Positions 47,801 through 61,454 of a stretch of 64,000 bases of DNA are shown one piece after another. This DNA comes from Synanceia verrucosa. Its lineage: Eukaryota; Chordata; Actinopteri; Perciformes; Synanceiidae. Under the pieces are notes generated by a model. That model was not told the DNA's origin. It saw only the letters and a program-made list of their open reading frames with translations, and did no database searches. The position numbers and the translations under genes were made by a program. The stretch is taken from positions 7,712,001 to 7,776,000 of the forward strand of contig CM056561.1 of assembly GCA_029721515.1 (NCBI GenBank), read 5' to 3'. Position 1 is the first letter of the stretch, and the number at the start of each line of letters is the position of its first letter.

Positions 47801-50800
47801 TTGATTAGGCAGTTAACTGACCTCCTTCCATGCTTGCTGGCTTCATACCCAAACAGAAGAAAGCATTATTCACTGGGAGAGGTCAGCAGAGGGAGATAAC
47901 TCAGCCCAGATGCTTTGCACCGCTGTGTCTGCATAGCCGTAATCCACCTCAGGAAATTAAATCTATGGATAGTATGCAGTCAATGGGGAGAGGTTTTGTT
48001 GATAAAGCTGTGGAATTTAATACAGACTAATTCAAATTCAAACCAAAGTCACTGTTGTTTGCTACTGGAGTCAAAGTTCATCTCGGTTCCTTAAGAAGCT
48101 TTCTCTTTTCATGATAGCATCTTGGAAAAATCTGATAGTGAAATTACTGTAGCATATGTGATTACATTGGGTGGCACGGTGGTGTAGTGGTTGGCACTGT
48201 CGCCTCACAGCATGAAGGCACCGGGTTTGACTCCCGGCCCAGGGCCTTTCTGTGTGGAGTCTGCATGTTCTCTTTGTGTCTGCGTGGGTTCTCCCCGGGT
48301 ACTCCGACTTCCTCCCACCATCCAAAAACATGCATGGGGATTAGGTTAATTGGCTAATTTAAATTGACCGTAGGTGTGAATGTGTGTGAGTGGTTGTCTG
48401 TCTCTATCTGTCCTGTGATGAACTAGAGACTTGTCCAGGGTGTACCCTGCCTTTTACCCTAAGACAGCTGGGATAGGCTCCAGCCCCAAAACAGGGATCC
48501 TGTTTAGTTGTTATATGAAATATTAAGTTGAAAGCAGAACTATAACGATTTTGCTGTAATCAGTACTGGGTAGGGGTGGTCATTGTGCAGTGATAGATAT
48601 TTTTTTTAAATGTTGAATGAAAGTGGTTCCAGGGTGTACCCTGCCTTCTGCCTTAAGACAGCTGGGATAGGCTCCAGCCCCCCCACGACCCTATGAGGAT
48701 AAGCGATAGATAATGGATGGATGGATGAAAGTGGTGCAATTTAGACTGAGGTAAGCAGATCATAGAAGGTGACATTGTGAGTTTTTGAGTGTTTTAATAT
48801 AAGTTTTAACAGGCAAATCCAGGTTTAACAAAGGACTGGCATATTGGCTATGATAGTTTGTGGGTAGGTGTATGTGAGCGTGCCCATTCTTAATGATTAA
48901 CGAGCTAAGAAACCCAATGCTGACCCTACGAGAGTCTCATTCATAATGCAGGTGGGTTCCTTTTTCTGTCTGGCCTGCATCTGAACTCTGAGGCTCACAC
49001 GTATTCTCAGGCATGCAGTTATGTGTATTAGATACTGCTGTTGATTATTTCAAGTTGTTTTGATAAAATAGCACACTTCGAGGAAAAAAAAAAGCTGAAT
49101 TCCCTGAAAACACCAAGACAAACAACAGATATAGACGGAGCATGAAAAGCAAAGTCAGCTCTGTGTAAGTGATACTAAAGTCACCTCATTGCCGTGCAAC
49201 CCTAGCTCCTCACATGAACGTCATCTGTTTAATTGACCTTGTGGGTGTGTGTGTTGCTGCGTGTTTGTGTGGACTAAATAGTGCCATAATGTCAGGGTGG
49301 TTTTAACAGGGCCCTCCCTTAGAGTGGGAGTGTCCAGCATGAGGGGAAGGAGGGGAAGGAGGGAGGGAAAAGCAGACTTTCTCTCCAAGTAAACAGCTGT
49401 CTCTCCATTGTTCAGCCAAACCCTCAGCTCACCACGCCAAATTCCCAAAAAAGCCAAGGGCCTCCTCTTTAGAGACCACAAACTGTTAAATCTTGTGACC
49501 TGTTCTGATGTCTGTCTGTCATAACTGACCTTTCACTGTTATAGCCTTCAGCAAGGTTTCACTGATCCCTGCTGACTGCTTTGATATACTAATGAGAAAG
49601 TTGTCACCCAAATACTATGTGATGATATGGCTGTCTGACAGAAGACTATCATATTGCATAAAATCCCAGATCAACAAACAGACCATTCATGGGAAAAAAA
49701 CACAACAACAAAAGCTGCTCTGTGTTGCAAGAGATTTGTACTGTGGGAATTCTTCTCCTCATACTTCCTTCCATCTGTGTGCTTACATGTGTCTGACCGC
49801 ACTGTTTGTGTATGTGTGTGTATATGTACGTGCATGCATTATGTGTACAGCCTGTGTGTCTTCATCATTTTCAGAGTAACTGCCCCAGATTGATCCAGCA
49901 TCCACAGGACAAACCCACATAGTCTGTCCTAAAGATGCTGCTTTCCCAGTTGAGGTCATGCACAGCTGCCTGAGCTCTACCATGAAGCAGAGGGGAAGGA
50001 TCATGACACACACACACATACGCACAGGCAAGAGAGTGTTCATGGCAGACCAGGAAGAGATGAGGTTCCAGGGTCACGAGAAAGAGGCTTGGATGGAAAA
50101 AGGCATTCTTTCACATGTTGCTACTTTCAGATCTCGGTCATGGCAGGCTTGTTTTGGCTTTTCATGCTTTTGGAGTTCACCCCGGGAAGTCTCACTAATG
50201 GCGACAGGCCTGGAGCTGATGTCAGATCCCCCATGGGAAGGAGAGAGAAAAGTACTAGACTCTTACTGTTACCTACAAGGAAATCTTAAGTGTTATTTTT
50301 ATGCATAAACAGAGCCCAAGAGAGTACAATGACCTTTGCTTTTCTATGCTGTTGCATTTTGGCCTTTGATTGGACCTGTGTTTCATCTATTCATTCATCT
50401 TGTTTGCTCAGTGCCCTCCTGTCAATGAGGTGTAAATGTCTGGTAAACAGTCAGCTACAGAAGCTTTTGTAAATGTCACCAAATTATGGCCAGTCTATTC
50501 GTTGTCTCATGTTTGATCCGAGTGGTGACAGTGAGGGAATGGAAAACTCTGGGTGGAGAAAGGAGCAGGGCAAAGGCACACAGCACCCAGCCTCTGAATT
50601 ATAGCTTGAAATAGGGAGATGAGAAAGACAGGAAGAAAGAGTTGCTGAAGAAAGAGCTTGCAAAGCCTCGACCATAGCCTGCGTCCTTACTAACTAATAA
50701 ATGAATGTTCCAACAGTGAATCACTCTTCATTAAAATCAGATCAACTGATGTCTCCTTCATTTCAGATGCTGGCTTAGATTATAATCACCTCTTCCACAA

Positions 50801-50912
50801 TGATGTTCTCGTTATTTCTTATGATAAGACTTAACTCATTACCACCACCCTGGGCTCTGGCTTATTTTGACTCTTGACATAATGGTGTAGCACTCAATAA
50901 CTCACTCAGCGT

Positions 50913-50965
<53 letters not shown>

Positions 50966-53900
50966 AACAACAACAGGGTTCATTGATCCTTTGTTATTTT
51001 TGCATATTTTCATTTAATTGTCCATAAAAAACGATAAGCCTCTAAACATCCTGCATGGACTGAAATGATTCTTTCAACAACAAAACTCACACAAGCACTT
51101 TTTTCTGTTGCTGACAATATTTCCTGCTGTCTCACCTGCTTTGCTGGGCTCGCTGTCTGGGGTGGTACCAGGAGCACCGGGTGGAGATGGAGAGGAGGTG
51201 GGTGGCACAGTATGAGGCTTGTCACCCTCCTGAGGACGACTCTTAGAGGTCTCGATGCCTTTGACTCTCCTGGCATGCCTGTTTCCTTTGTAATGGGCTT
51301 CTGCCTGGCTCTATGGGAGAACAGAACAGAATATGTGTATATTGTAAGTTAACACCAACGCTAACAGGTTAATAAAGCACTGTAGTCCAGATTAAACTCA
51401 CTGTGGCACCTGTACACACATGCATGCATGTCAGTATAATAGCATGTTATTCAATATGGAGACTGGAGGCACAGACAGCAGGCAGTTGATAGATAAATGG
51501 ATTTCAAGCTTGGGAACAAAACAATGCAATGATGAAGTGATGGAGACACTTCTGCCCACCCCTTGAACCTTAGGCATCTCAGGGTTTCAATTATCATGCA
51601 GCATGTTGACTTTAACAGTACATCTGTTTCTGGATCAACAGTTAGTCAACATAACTGTTCAGCTCAAAGTTTCAACATCCTCTGCAGTCTAAACCACTGA
51701 CAGGACTTGGCTCCAGCTTTCATTACTACAGCTATGCTGACAGACCTCCAAGGGGAGTTGAACTGTGGGTCAATGAGATGCCACACTTTGTGCCATAAGT
51801 CCCGCCCTGACACTACCCTCCCTCCTACAACACACACACATTATCAGTGGGAGGTTGTCTAATGTAACACAAACACTGTGATCACCTTCAGCTGCTCAAT
51901 GAACAGGGTCAGGGTCTTATATAGTCTCAGACTTATACATAATATGTATGCTACCAGGCATCTAGGACCCTGTCTGCAGTATCTCATAGAAAGATAAAAT
52001 GGAGACTCTGGATGTTTTCAGTCACTGGAGCTCATCCTGCATTCCAGACAAGAAAAAAATGGCATGGTGTGGCTAATCTCCTGCTGAAAGTCTAGCTACC
52101 AGCTAATGTGTTTGCTCAGAGAGTAAACAACAGAGGCGAGTCATTCGTCAAGAGACTACTGGAACATCAGGGGAGTCTGTCTCTAGTCTGTAAATGTTTT
52201 TGTGTCTGCACAGAGGTGTGCAGGTTTGGGGCAACAAGGCGGATGATACAGCATTGCTATAGGCCAATGATCTGTCACCACCAGTAGTCTAGCTTCACAG
52301 TATATTGACTGTGAATGAACACACACATACACAGACACACAAGTCGGAAGAGGGTATTCATGTAACCCTATTTGCCATCTGTTCGCACATTCTTTATCTC
52401 CTCTCTATCATGGTTTAAGTGTCCCTCAATTAAAAGCACAAATTAGCCTCCTTACTGATACAGACACATTATATGAGTGTGGCACTTGAGTCAGATAGCT
52501 CCCTGCTGTCTCCACAAGTACATTGTCTGAGCAGTTGTGTAATGCCATGTGCACTACTGGCTAAATGATCTCTGTATCAAGGGGCCAATAAAGAAGATGA
52601 TGATAAAGCATTTGGATTACAGTTAGTTGCCAGGGTGAGACGTGGTCTTGAAGAGGGGCTGACAGCTGCTGTAGGTGCTGAAAGGATTGGAAGACTTGGG
52701 GCATTGCACTGACCACAGGCTCAGGAGTACAGATAGACTGGCAGGGGGCAAGGGGTGATGAGTAATGTCTGTGAGCCCACTTATGTATATTTGCTGTGTG
52801 TGTGTGCTTGATGGCATCTGGGATCTGAGCTGCTATGGAAAACCAGTGGCAGTGGTTCAAGTGATTTAGAAGATCACATGTTTCTTGTAAATCATAATGA
52901 CAAACTGGGCTCTAGATATAGCAGCCTCTGTAACTGTACCCTGTCAAGGGGTCTTAAGGAGCTGCTTCAGCAAAGCCTGCAGATCAAGGTGGCGAGGGGG
53001 GTTAGGAGGGCTACTGAAGATGTCATCTCTCAGATGAAAGAAGGAATGAGGGGAGCTACAGACACTCTCTTAACCTATCCAACCAAGCCAAATCAACTGC
53101 CAAGCAGCTGAGTATCAGATCCTAGAGGGAGAGAAAGAAAGAAACTGAAAGAGATATTGTGCCCTGCCAGGAAACTACAAGACAAGGAAGGTGGTGTAAA
53201 GAGCTGGACTGAAAAAAGGAATGACAAAAATATCAGAAAGAGGGAAAGATGCAACGCATAAACCTGTGGGGCCTGTGTTTCATTATGCAGAGGGTTCAAA
53301 CTGAAGCGCTTTCTAGCATGACTATCATTCTGAGAGGAAAGCCATGATGGTACAGCATAGCTACAGCTGCAGCAGCTCCAGATGAGACAAAGAGGAAGTT
53401 AAAAGTGGGAGAAAATAAATGATAGACTGTAACAATAAACAAGCAGGAAATGGAGTGAAGGGTGTGAGGAGAGGCAGAGGGGAAGCAGAGATGAAAAGAA
53501 TAGGGGACGTATACCAGCTATGATAGTGTTGCTGCAGCAGCTGTGACGCTGGTCAATGCAGCGCGACGAAGCCTACAGTATGATGTCACCAATGCAGCAC
53601 ACCACCAAGGTTATTGTGCATAAGCCACTGTTTAACACCAGACACCATCATATGACACAGGGACAGTCACCACCCCCAATTCTCCTCTCTCTCACTTTCC
53701 CAGGATGCACTGGGGCTGTCACAGCCAGATACTAATCCATGTCCTTGACGAATGCATCTTATAACAAGTAGTGGCAGGCAATTTTAGGCATTTCCACACT
53801 GTAAATAATGCAGCATGAGAGAGGGAGAAGGATAGGAAGGGGGAGAAGAGAGAGAGACAAGGAAAGAGGCACAGAAAGACAGATCACATGGGTCGAATGA

Positions 53901-56900
53901 ATGATGGTAAAATGATGCGTGAAATGAGGGAAGCATGGGGTGTGAGCAGGAAGGCACAACTGGATCCTCTGAAGACAAATACATTCACCACAACTTTACA
54001 TGGTAAGCCTCCGTCATCTTTGCTTTCTTTGACCTCAACAACCCAATCAACTCACAGATGGCAGATAGAAACTAGGAAATGTCAACATCAAGGGCAAAAT
54101 AATCATTCTCTCTAAAGACAGAGCCCTGGACTGGAAAAATGAGGTGGGGAATGCAGCACAGGATTCTTCAAAGTGTTTCCCGCTGTATTATTTTCCCCCA
54201 TGAAATATTCATCCTGCCTTGACAGTATGTAAAAGTGAACAGTGTGGGTGGGAAGTCATTCTATTGGGATATAAAGGACAGTTTTTCTCCAGCTAAGTTT
54301 GGGAGGACTGTACAAATTACACACAGCCTGCTGCAAGCTTGACATTGTACTGCATTGTACTGAGTCCACCTTGTTACTGTTACACAATGCAAATGTGGTT
54401 ATGACATCAGAGGTGGTCCTGAGTGTATTGCAATCAAAACAGGAAGTGGAGATAATTGCGATTAGAGAGCAAATCAAACAGAATCTGGGCAAAAAGAGGT
54501 GATTTTGATGAAACTGGCCTCTACTCTCCTCCAGATAAAACAAACCAAGAACAATGATGAAATAGAAAATCTCTTCTTTCATTTGAGCTACTCTGTTTTC
54601 ATAGTCATAGTATGACATATACTCTGCATCATGAAAGATGACTTAAAATGGCCAAAAACGCTGGCAAAAGACACTTTCTGTTTTTATAAAAGGGCTGGCA
54701 CTCAAAGAGTTAAGTTAAATATTTAAATTCTTAACAGATTTGCTGTACAGTATATCCTAACTTTAAGTCTTTAACTGCTAGCTGTGGGGCTCAGTGTTTC
54801 ATCTTGTAAACATCTTTGTCTTACTGCTTCCTCTGCCTATGAAGCTATGCAGCAGAGGCTCAAGATTAAAGGCCTGCAGCTCGCTGACCACATGGACAAC
54901 CATGATTGTAGACCTGAGAAATATATATAGCACTGGTCCACTCCTTAATGTTGTATTTTGGATGGATGTACGGCCTGGCTCTGCAGTCTGCACCACTGAA
55001 TAGGGAGCATCACAGCAAAATTATACACTGCACATATGACATTTGGCACAAATACTGTCATGTGTCTATCCTATTGGTCCACAGCAAGACACAAAGACTT
55101 GAATGGGTTGGCATCGATACATATAAAATACTTCCAGATGCTTTTTGTTTTCTTTAATTTGTCATCAGTCATGTATGCTTGTTGTCCATGGGTATAATTA
55201 ACCATTAAACTCCCATTAAATAGAGTTATAAACTACACCATATGGACAAACATGGAACTGCTGTGATGGAATTACACCAAAGCACGGAAAGGAACTCGCT
55301 GCAGTTGATTCATACTTCATGGCATGCTTGTGTGAAATTTCCACCACATGAAGACCTTAATCAAGCTTTGTCAACACTGATGGGCAACAGGAAATCTCTT
55401 TGAAAATGCAGGCAAATTTTTTTCTGCAGCAGCTCTCAGCTTTGTGCTGCTGTGATTATTGCTTCTACCAACACCACACTGTCTTGAAACAAATTCAAAT
55501 CAGCCCAAACAAAAACACCACATCCTCCATGTCAACCTGCACTCCTGGGTGTACAAACATCCCTCCAACACATTCCTAAAGAAGAGGTGTAGGACATTGT
55601 ATAAACAACAAGATACAGCATATTTAATACCACATGGGAAATAGAAACATCATGAGAGATGGCAGGAAAGAGAATCTGTGTATTTGATATGTTGATATTT
55701 TGCACCTCTGAGTTGAACCGGATCTGGCAGACGTTACAGGAGATGACTGGCCTCTTGGTCTTGACCAGTGGAACGCCAAAGGTGTGGTTGATCACGGCCT
55801 TTTGCACCGGATCCATCTGACAAAGAAAATGACAGAGAGAGAAATCTGTGAGCTATGATTCATCCCCAGTTGCTGCTGGAGGAGAGAGGCCTTCAGTTTT
55901 TCTGCACAAGAGTCTAAATCCAAGTTTAGACCACATGCATGGGTGGATAAAGTGCACAGCAAATCCAGTGTTTGCTGTATATCTGGGCTTATGTTTAGCA
56001 AACAGTGGTCAACCGTGTTGGTGATGTGTTGCTACAACTAAGACACCTGTTGCAGCTAACCCAAGCTCAGACTTCTGATCCTGTATTTTCATACTGTCCT
56101 AATTGTTTCAGCTGGGACGTCCATCATCTACATGGTGTTAAGCACATTGTATAAATTTAACCTACTCGCTTCAGGAGCTTTCCAGCGATATGCCGCCCCC
56201 TTGAACTCTGTCACAGACATAAAACACCCCGCCTGTATTTTATCTAAAAGGGCTCCATTCCAATTATTTATCCATGTTTGAAGCTTTTTATCTCACAATC
56301 ACTGTTAATTGACCTTAGCATTAGTCTGGAGTCAATGGCTGGTGTAGATTTCCACAACAGACTGGTAGATTGTCTGGCACTATGTCTACAGCTGAAGCAG
56401 GCAAAATGTACAAGATAATGTGGCACTGTAAGGGTATGCAAATGAATGAAGAGAAACAAAAGTCCAGGCCTGAAGGGCAAAATGGATGTGATGCTATGTG
56501 TTTTGAATTCATAAGGCACCGAGGGAATGTTCCAAAGAGTCCTCCAAGTATGATGCCAGCCTGTTAGTTCAGAGAGCCCGACAGACTGTAAATGACTCAA
56601 TTTGGCTCATCCCTAGGGTTAATTTGACTGATCACTAAACTTTCCCTTAAGCTATCTTACACCCAGAGCCACAGTCTGATCTAAAATGCTAATGGATCAA
56701 GACTTTGGCCTGAGGAGTAACTAGCACAAAAGAGCAGCTAAAATGAATATGCTCATAACTCAATGCACAAACAATTTGAATTTCTGCACGGCGCATGTTA
56801 CTCTGCAACTCCAGGGAAACAGAGTAAACAGAGGAAGGGAGGAATGGGAAGGAGGCCCAAGACATTTAGCTGGGTGACGGGACGGTACAGAAATGCACCA

Positions 56901-58713
56901 TCTGGAGGGGAGAGTGAGTGTGAGGGTGGGGGAGGAAGATGGATTGGGACAGATAGAAAGAGAAAGGGAGGGTGAATTGGGAAAGAGAGAGTAAGAGGCC
57001 CAGGCCGGACATCCTCACATCACACATTCTTATCTCATTTGGCTCTGTTTCCCATACTCCACGTTCCATGACTCCCTCTGTCTCTGACTGCCGAAACAGC
57101 CTAAAGTAGGCTCGAGCGCTGCTGTGAATTCAGACGAATAGAAGGGGAGTGGTTCTGAGCAAAGACATTGGTGGACAAATATTATCTAAGCAACTGCAGA
57201 AATACCTTAGCAGTGCCTTTGCAATAACCAGCTGAAGATGACAGAGAAATATCAGCCAGCAAACACAACGGAAAAGTTGTGTGTTGAATACTGTTTGTGT
57301 ATACCATCTGACCCATCATCAAGTTTAACAACGGCTTGGAATAACTGTAACAACCGTGAGCTTCAACCCATACAGTACTCTGTGTGTCAACTTTGATCCT
57401 TCAGTCTATTCAGCTGTTCAAAACATTGCCCAGCTGCCAATAAGCCTTTTTGGACGCCAGCTCACATGGCCTCTTACCCATTTGTTCTCCAAAACATGTC
57501 CTCATGAAATAGGAGCCTGTGATGTAACTGAAGTGGGATTTTCCAAAACTCACTGTGAAGTCACATGGACCAATTTAGAGAAAATCAACAAATGGCTTTC
57601 AAATTGTCTGCGTTTCATGCATACTTATTAATCTGTTCATTAAATGATACTGTATATTGTGTCTTATTACTTGTTAAACGCACACTGAGAGCATCTTGGA
57701 AACAACTCAGTTGGAGCATGAAGTTGTTTGAATGTGGTAAGAGCTCTGACAGATGTAAGTAAACCGCATAGACCACTGACTTAAGATCACTCAGTGGTCA
57801 CATCGACACTTCCACAGGGCCTTAAACTCTCTAACACCTTTCATTTACAGAGCGTCTTCTGTGGAGAAACAGCCCAAAAAGCAAACAAGCATCTCCCGCA
57901 CTGCACAGCAGCATGCACCTAAACTCACCGACATCTTCCTTTTCTTTCTCTCTCACTTCTCTCCACTCTTTATTTTCCATGTCTTTCATCCTTTCTTTTG
58001 TTTCTGCTCTCTTCTTCTAGTGTGTTTGATCAGTCCTCTGCAACAAAATGTTTGGAAGAGTTGAATCCAGCAATGAGGACTTCACTGTTCTGTGACTCTC
58101 GGTGGGACCACTCTGGCAGTCACACTGAAGTCTGCACTGTGCCAGATAAGAACTGTCTTTGAAGCTCTACAGTACTTTTGAGTTGTGCCCAGATTAAGAC
58201 ACAGTCGAGTGAAAATAACAACAACTGTGCAAAGCTCCAAGCATTTAGGTACTCACCTTCTTCTCTGTGTCTGCAGAAGCTTGGAGCTGCATTGGTCCTC
58301 CAGTGTGTGTACTGCTGGCTGAGGTGTGTGTTTGAGCCTCAGCATGCATGAGGTTCAGAGTGTGTGGTGCACCTTCCTCACGCATTCAGCCCTCCTGGTT
58401 GGTTGTCAATGCTGAATACAAAGTAACTCACGTAGGAGTGTCTAGTGATGCATTGCCAGCTGTAACGTCTTTGTTTACCCTCTTTTGCTACACTCACTGC
58501 TTCTCTTTGAAACACTGAAAGAGAATAAGTCAGTGTCTGCTATAAGGATTTTCTTAAATCTCTGCCTTTACTCGCTTTTTTCACTGACACATCACCTAAC
58601 AAGTGCCTGTCCCCTTTGTTCAGCCTCCTTCTCCCCTCAGCTGCTTTCTCTCTCTCTCCCTAAGGCTTCCCTGAAGTGCATTTCCTTCAGTCTGCTTTCC
58701 AGTTTTCTCCTCC

Positions 58714-58763
<50 letters not shown>

Positions 58764-61397
58764 CCTCTTCATGAATACTCGATCTGTCCAGATGCAGCCA
58801 GGATCGTGTGGCCCGCTCTTGTCCTGCTCAACACTCCCCCAAGTTCACACCATCTATCAAATGTCATCATCAGTTTCATCAGTGGAGATTTTGCCCGCCC
58901 CGACAACCCCCAACTAAACCACATATCTCCTCTTCTTTGGTTTCTTGCTACAATGGTTTGCAGATATACAGTATACCATGTAACCTGACACCAGTGGAAA
59001 TGAGATCTGATTCTCTAAATGACTCTAAATGATTACTGTTTTGATAGTATTAAACCTGGTGGGGTAACAGGTGCGTTGAAATGTGGGGGGATAAGTGATG
59101 AAAAAAAGCACATGGAAAAAGTCTTTAAGGAAGAAAGTGAGAAAAGAGCTAAAAGGAGCACAGAGAGGAGATGAGATTCAACATGTGTGCATAGAACTGT
59201 GCATTATTGGACACCATTGAAAATTCCTGACTTTGCAGCTTGAGCAAGCCCACATGAGAGCATGCATCTCGACTCAGAATGTGTGAGTGCACGTCTACAC
59301 TGGGACCATGCTGCTGCAGATAAATAATTCAGCCTTGTCACTGTCTAGAAGCACATTGGGTGAGGCAGGCAGGTAGAGGACAAATCTCATCAGAGGACCA
59401 TTAAAGCTGCTATATGGCTTTAGCAGAGGCCATTCATCTGCTCTGGGGCTAATAACCCTCAATGTGAATCATTAAGACTGTACAAACGCGGCACACTTAA
59501 TAAGAGAGTATGATAGAACACCTAGCTGCTATCTTAGTGCAAGGACGTTTTTCAGTGTTACTTCTTTGATTATGCCATGTGTTCATTGAAATAGTGTGCA
59601 TGTCCTACATTTATCACAGGGTGTTTGGTACAGACAGATGCCAGGAGGCATCTAAGACAATGGAAATGGAATCTTTTTAATTTGAAATCCTTCATTCATA
59701 CAGTTATATGAACAAGATGAGATCCAAGTGAAGTCATGATCTAATTGTTTAAACATTCTTCAGCCTAAATGGCCAACAAGCCATAAAATATTGCCAGTGA
59801 TGTAAACAGAGCTGCAAAACTTACTCTACTACTCTGGGTCTTAAATTGGGCACAGAAACTGTGGGAAAGCTGGACTTCTTCTGTAGGAAAACCTCAAGAC
59901 AGAGCCCTCATTAGCAGCAACCAAAATTGCATCTGTGATTTTAGAATTTTTTTTGGGGTCAAAGATGCATTCTAAAGCTGTACAATACATGATAGATAGC
60001 AACTGTACTATCAGTGTACTTCACTGACCCTGAACTTTGTTTCTCCACTTTAATGCAATGCAGGAAATGCATCACTATCCTTTCTTTGTGCCAACATGCA
60101 GTAGAGCTTTAAGGTCAGACTGTCCTCCAAGCACCTCCTATGGCCCCATCTGCTGGCCACAGGGCTGTAAAACACCACTCGGTGCTGGCTTTCAGTCATC
60201 AGTAGCTATTAACATTCACAGCGTCCCTGTGGACCCTCAGACATAGTTAACGTTCTGAAGAGGAGGATGGGGAGCAGAGGGGATGTTACAGAATGAATGA
60301 GGGAGAGGTTCAGAGGGATTCTGTCAGAGGCAGCGACACAGAATGAAGAAAAAGTGAGCAAGAGAGATTTCATGGCCGTGCTGTAGCAGATGCAAGAGTC
60401 GAAACTGAGCGCCTGCATAATTTCAATATCTCTATTAATCCATGTCTGCTGCGTGCACTGCAGATTTAACATCAGTGAGAATGCTTCCACTTATGTCATG
60501 GCCCATGGAGGGGTATTAAAATGACTGTATAGTAAAAATGTGTTTAATGGTGTCTGATGTTGGTGTTACTATCCCTGTACCATACGTGGTCATAGCATCT
60601 GCCAGATACTTCCAATTAGTCATGGTGGATTTTCGGCCCTTTGCTAACTGCAGACGAATATGCCAGGCTGATACATGCAGAGAATAACTCTGTTGCAGAC
60701 ATAAACCAGGAATAGCATTGCCCCACATACAGTACATACAAAGTGCACTGATTTTACATATTGCTGACAAGAAAAGTGTTGACATTCCCTAATGGAGTCT
60801 GGAGGAACAGGCGGCACATTATGCTGAGTTGGTGAAATGCTAAGTGTCTCTACGGTCTAATCTAAATGATAAGATGTTAGTCGGGGCCCGGGGAAGCAGG
60901 AAGATCCCTCTCCGTTAAAATAAATACCACATCAAACAAACTGTGGTGTTTTGAAATACACAGCTCTGAGGATGGCCTCAGAACTGCTCTTTCATTCTGT
61001 GCATTGAATTAAGGAATGAGAAAGAGTGTGTTTACGTGAAATAATACTGTCTTAGTTAAGAGTACTGCTTCCCTTGTACTGAGGCCTGTCTGACGCTGTT
61101 CATTCTTGATGTGGATACAGCAGCACCTCAGCAATTTTTTAAGGCAAGCATGATATGTTACACATGGGCAATAATAGCACTGGCAGATTATGGAAGTAAA
61201 TGCACAAAGTTCCTACAAGTAAGCTAGATTTCATGGACGTCTTGCTCTGGGTGAGTTCACAGTGCAGTATGTTTGTGTGTGCCTGCGTCATCTCCCACCG
61301 TGTTGAAGTTGTGGAAGAGGCTCATGCTGTGTGGAGGAGGGGTGGTCTCCATTGGGAATTGCAGGAAAGGCTTCATGTCCAGATGGGGCTGAATCAT
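41203..61397 (-). CDS. znf385a: zinc finger protein 385A (C2H2, dsRNA-binding/matrin type)
   Basis: RNA- and p53-linked zinc-finger protein; the mammalian orthologue (Hzf) binds 3' UTRs and steers p53 target choice. Coding exons in transcript order are 61397-61299, 55816-55706, 51310-51136, 45840-45484, 42443-42259, 41906-41814 and 41451-41203, 422 residues from this ATG. Three C-x2-C-x12-H-x5-H fingers are complete: C60/C63/H76/H82, C229/C232/H245/H251 and C294/C297/H310/H316. The N-terminus has LDMKPFLQFP, exon 2 starts MDPVQKAVINHTFG, and the C-terminus ends GPIRTTHGPILFSPY, all as in ZNF385A. A proline/serine-rich linker (residues about 132-210) separates fingers 1 and 2. Upstream of the ATG the frame stays open to the acceptor at 61451, so a longer isoform starting in an exon beyond the window is likely (human has a short MIL-type exon). 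Introns reach about 5.5 kb. Confidence 0.95.
42450..45480 (-). other. znf385a intron (between the exons at 45484-45840 and 42259-42443)
   Basis: Non-coding. It contains a (CA)n microsatellite near 44.8 kb. The ORFs here have no support. Confidence 0.7.
44776..44839. repeat. (CA)n microsatellite
   Basis: Long pure CA run broken once by CATACA near 44820. It lies in a znf385a intron. Confidence 0.95.
48169..48496 (+). repeat. tRNA-headed SINE, near full-length head and body
   Basis: It begins GGGTGGCACGGTGGTGTAGT with an A-box-like head and has the B-box-like GGGTTTGACTCCCGGCCC, then TTTCTGTGTGGAGTCTGCAT, CGGGTACTCCGACTTCCTCC and CCAGGGTGTACCCTGCCTTT, stopping at CAGCCCC before the usual GGAT tail. 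Same family as 10322-10509. Confidence 0.85.
48629..48727 (+). repeat. 3' fragment of the same SINE family with (GGAT)n tail
   Basis: CCAGGGTGTACCCTGCCTTC leads to AAGACAGCTGGGATAGGCTC, then ATGAGGATAAGCGATAGATA and ATGGATGGATGGATGA. It lies 130 bases after the previous copy in the same orientation, so either a second insertion or the displaced tail of the first. Confidence 0.8.
50917..50959. repeat. (CA)n microsatellite
   Basis: Pure CA run in a znf385a intron, just 3' (transcript sense) of the exon at 51136-51310. Confidence 0.95.
51320..55690 (-). other. znf385a intron with a dispersed repeat
   Basis: Non-coding between the exons at 55706-55816 and 51136-51310. It holds the second copy of the dispersed element at about 54400-54709. 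No other exon is supported. Confidence 0.7.
54400..54709 (+). mobile_element. dispersed DNA-transposon-like repeat, copy 2 (TTAA-flanked)
   Basis: Plus-strand sequence matching the reverse complement of 33992-34443. It ends GGCTGGCACTCAAAGAG directly before TTAA at 54710-54713, suggesting a piggyBac-like target site. Its left end is truncated or decayed near 54400. Confidence 0.6.
55820..61290 (-). other. first large znf385a intron in the window
   Basis: About 5.5 kb between the start-codon exon and the MDPVQKAV exon. It includes a long (CT)n at 58.7 kb. The 167-residue plus ORF at 58485-58985 is produced by translating that repeat. Confidence 0.7.
58717..58760. repeat. (CT)n microsatellite
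   Basis: Pure CT run flanked by pyrimidine-rich sequence inside a znf385a intron. Confidence 0.95.
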
Positions 61398-61454
61398 CGT
61401 GGGGGTCCGCAAAAACGTTGGCACCGCTGCCCCAGCTCGGTTTATGCCTCCTGC

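Larger units (their letters stand above)
45850..51130 (-). other. znf385a intron with SINEs
   Basis: About 5.3 kb between the exons at 51136-51310 and 45484-45840. It carries two pieces of the GGAT-tailed SINE family near 48.2-48.7 kb and a (CA)n at 50.9 kb. No other gene is supported. Confidence 0.7.

Noticed and set aside
48175..48250. tRNA-like A and B boxes
   Set aside because: Part of a SINE head followed by SINE body; not a tRNA gene.
51010..51276. 88-residue minus ORF starting MPGESKASRP
   Set aside because: Wrong frame of the true znf385a exon, which reads SQAEAHYKGNRHARR in the correct phase.
58485..58988. 167-residue plus ORF
   Set aside because: Its centre is translated (CT)n, giving SLSLSL; it lies in a znf385a intron.
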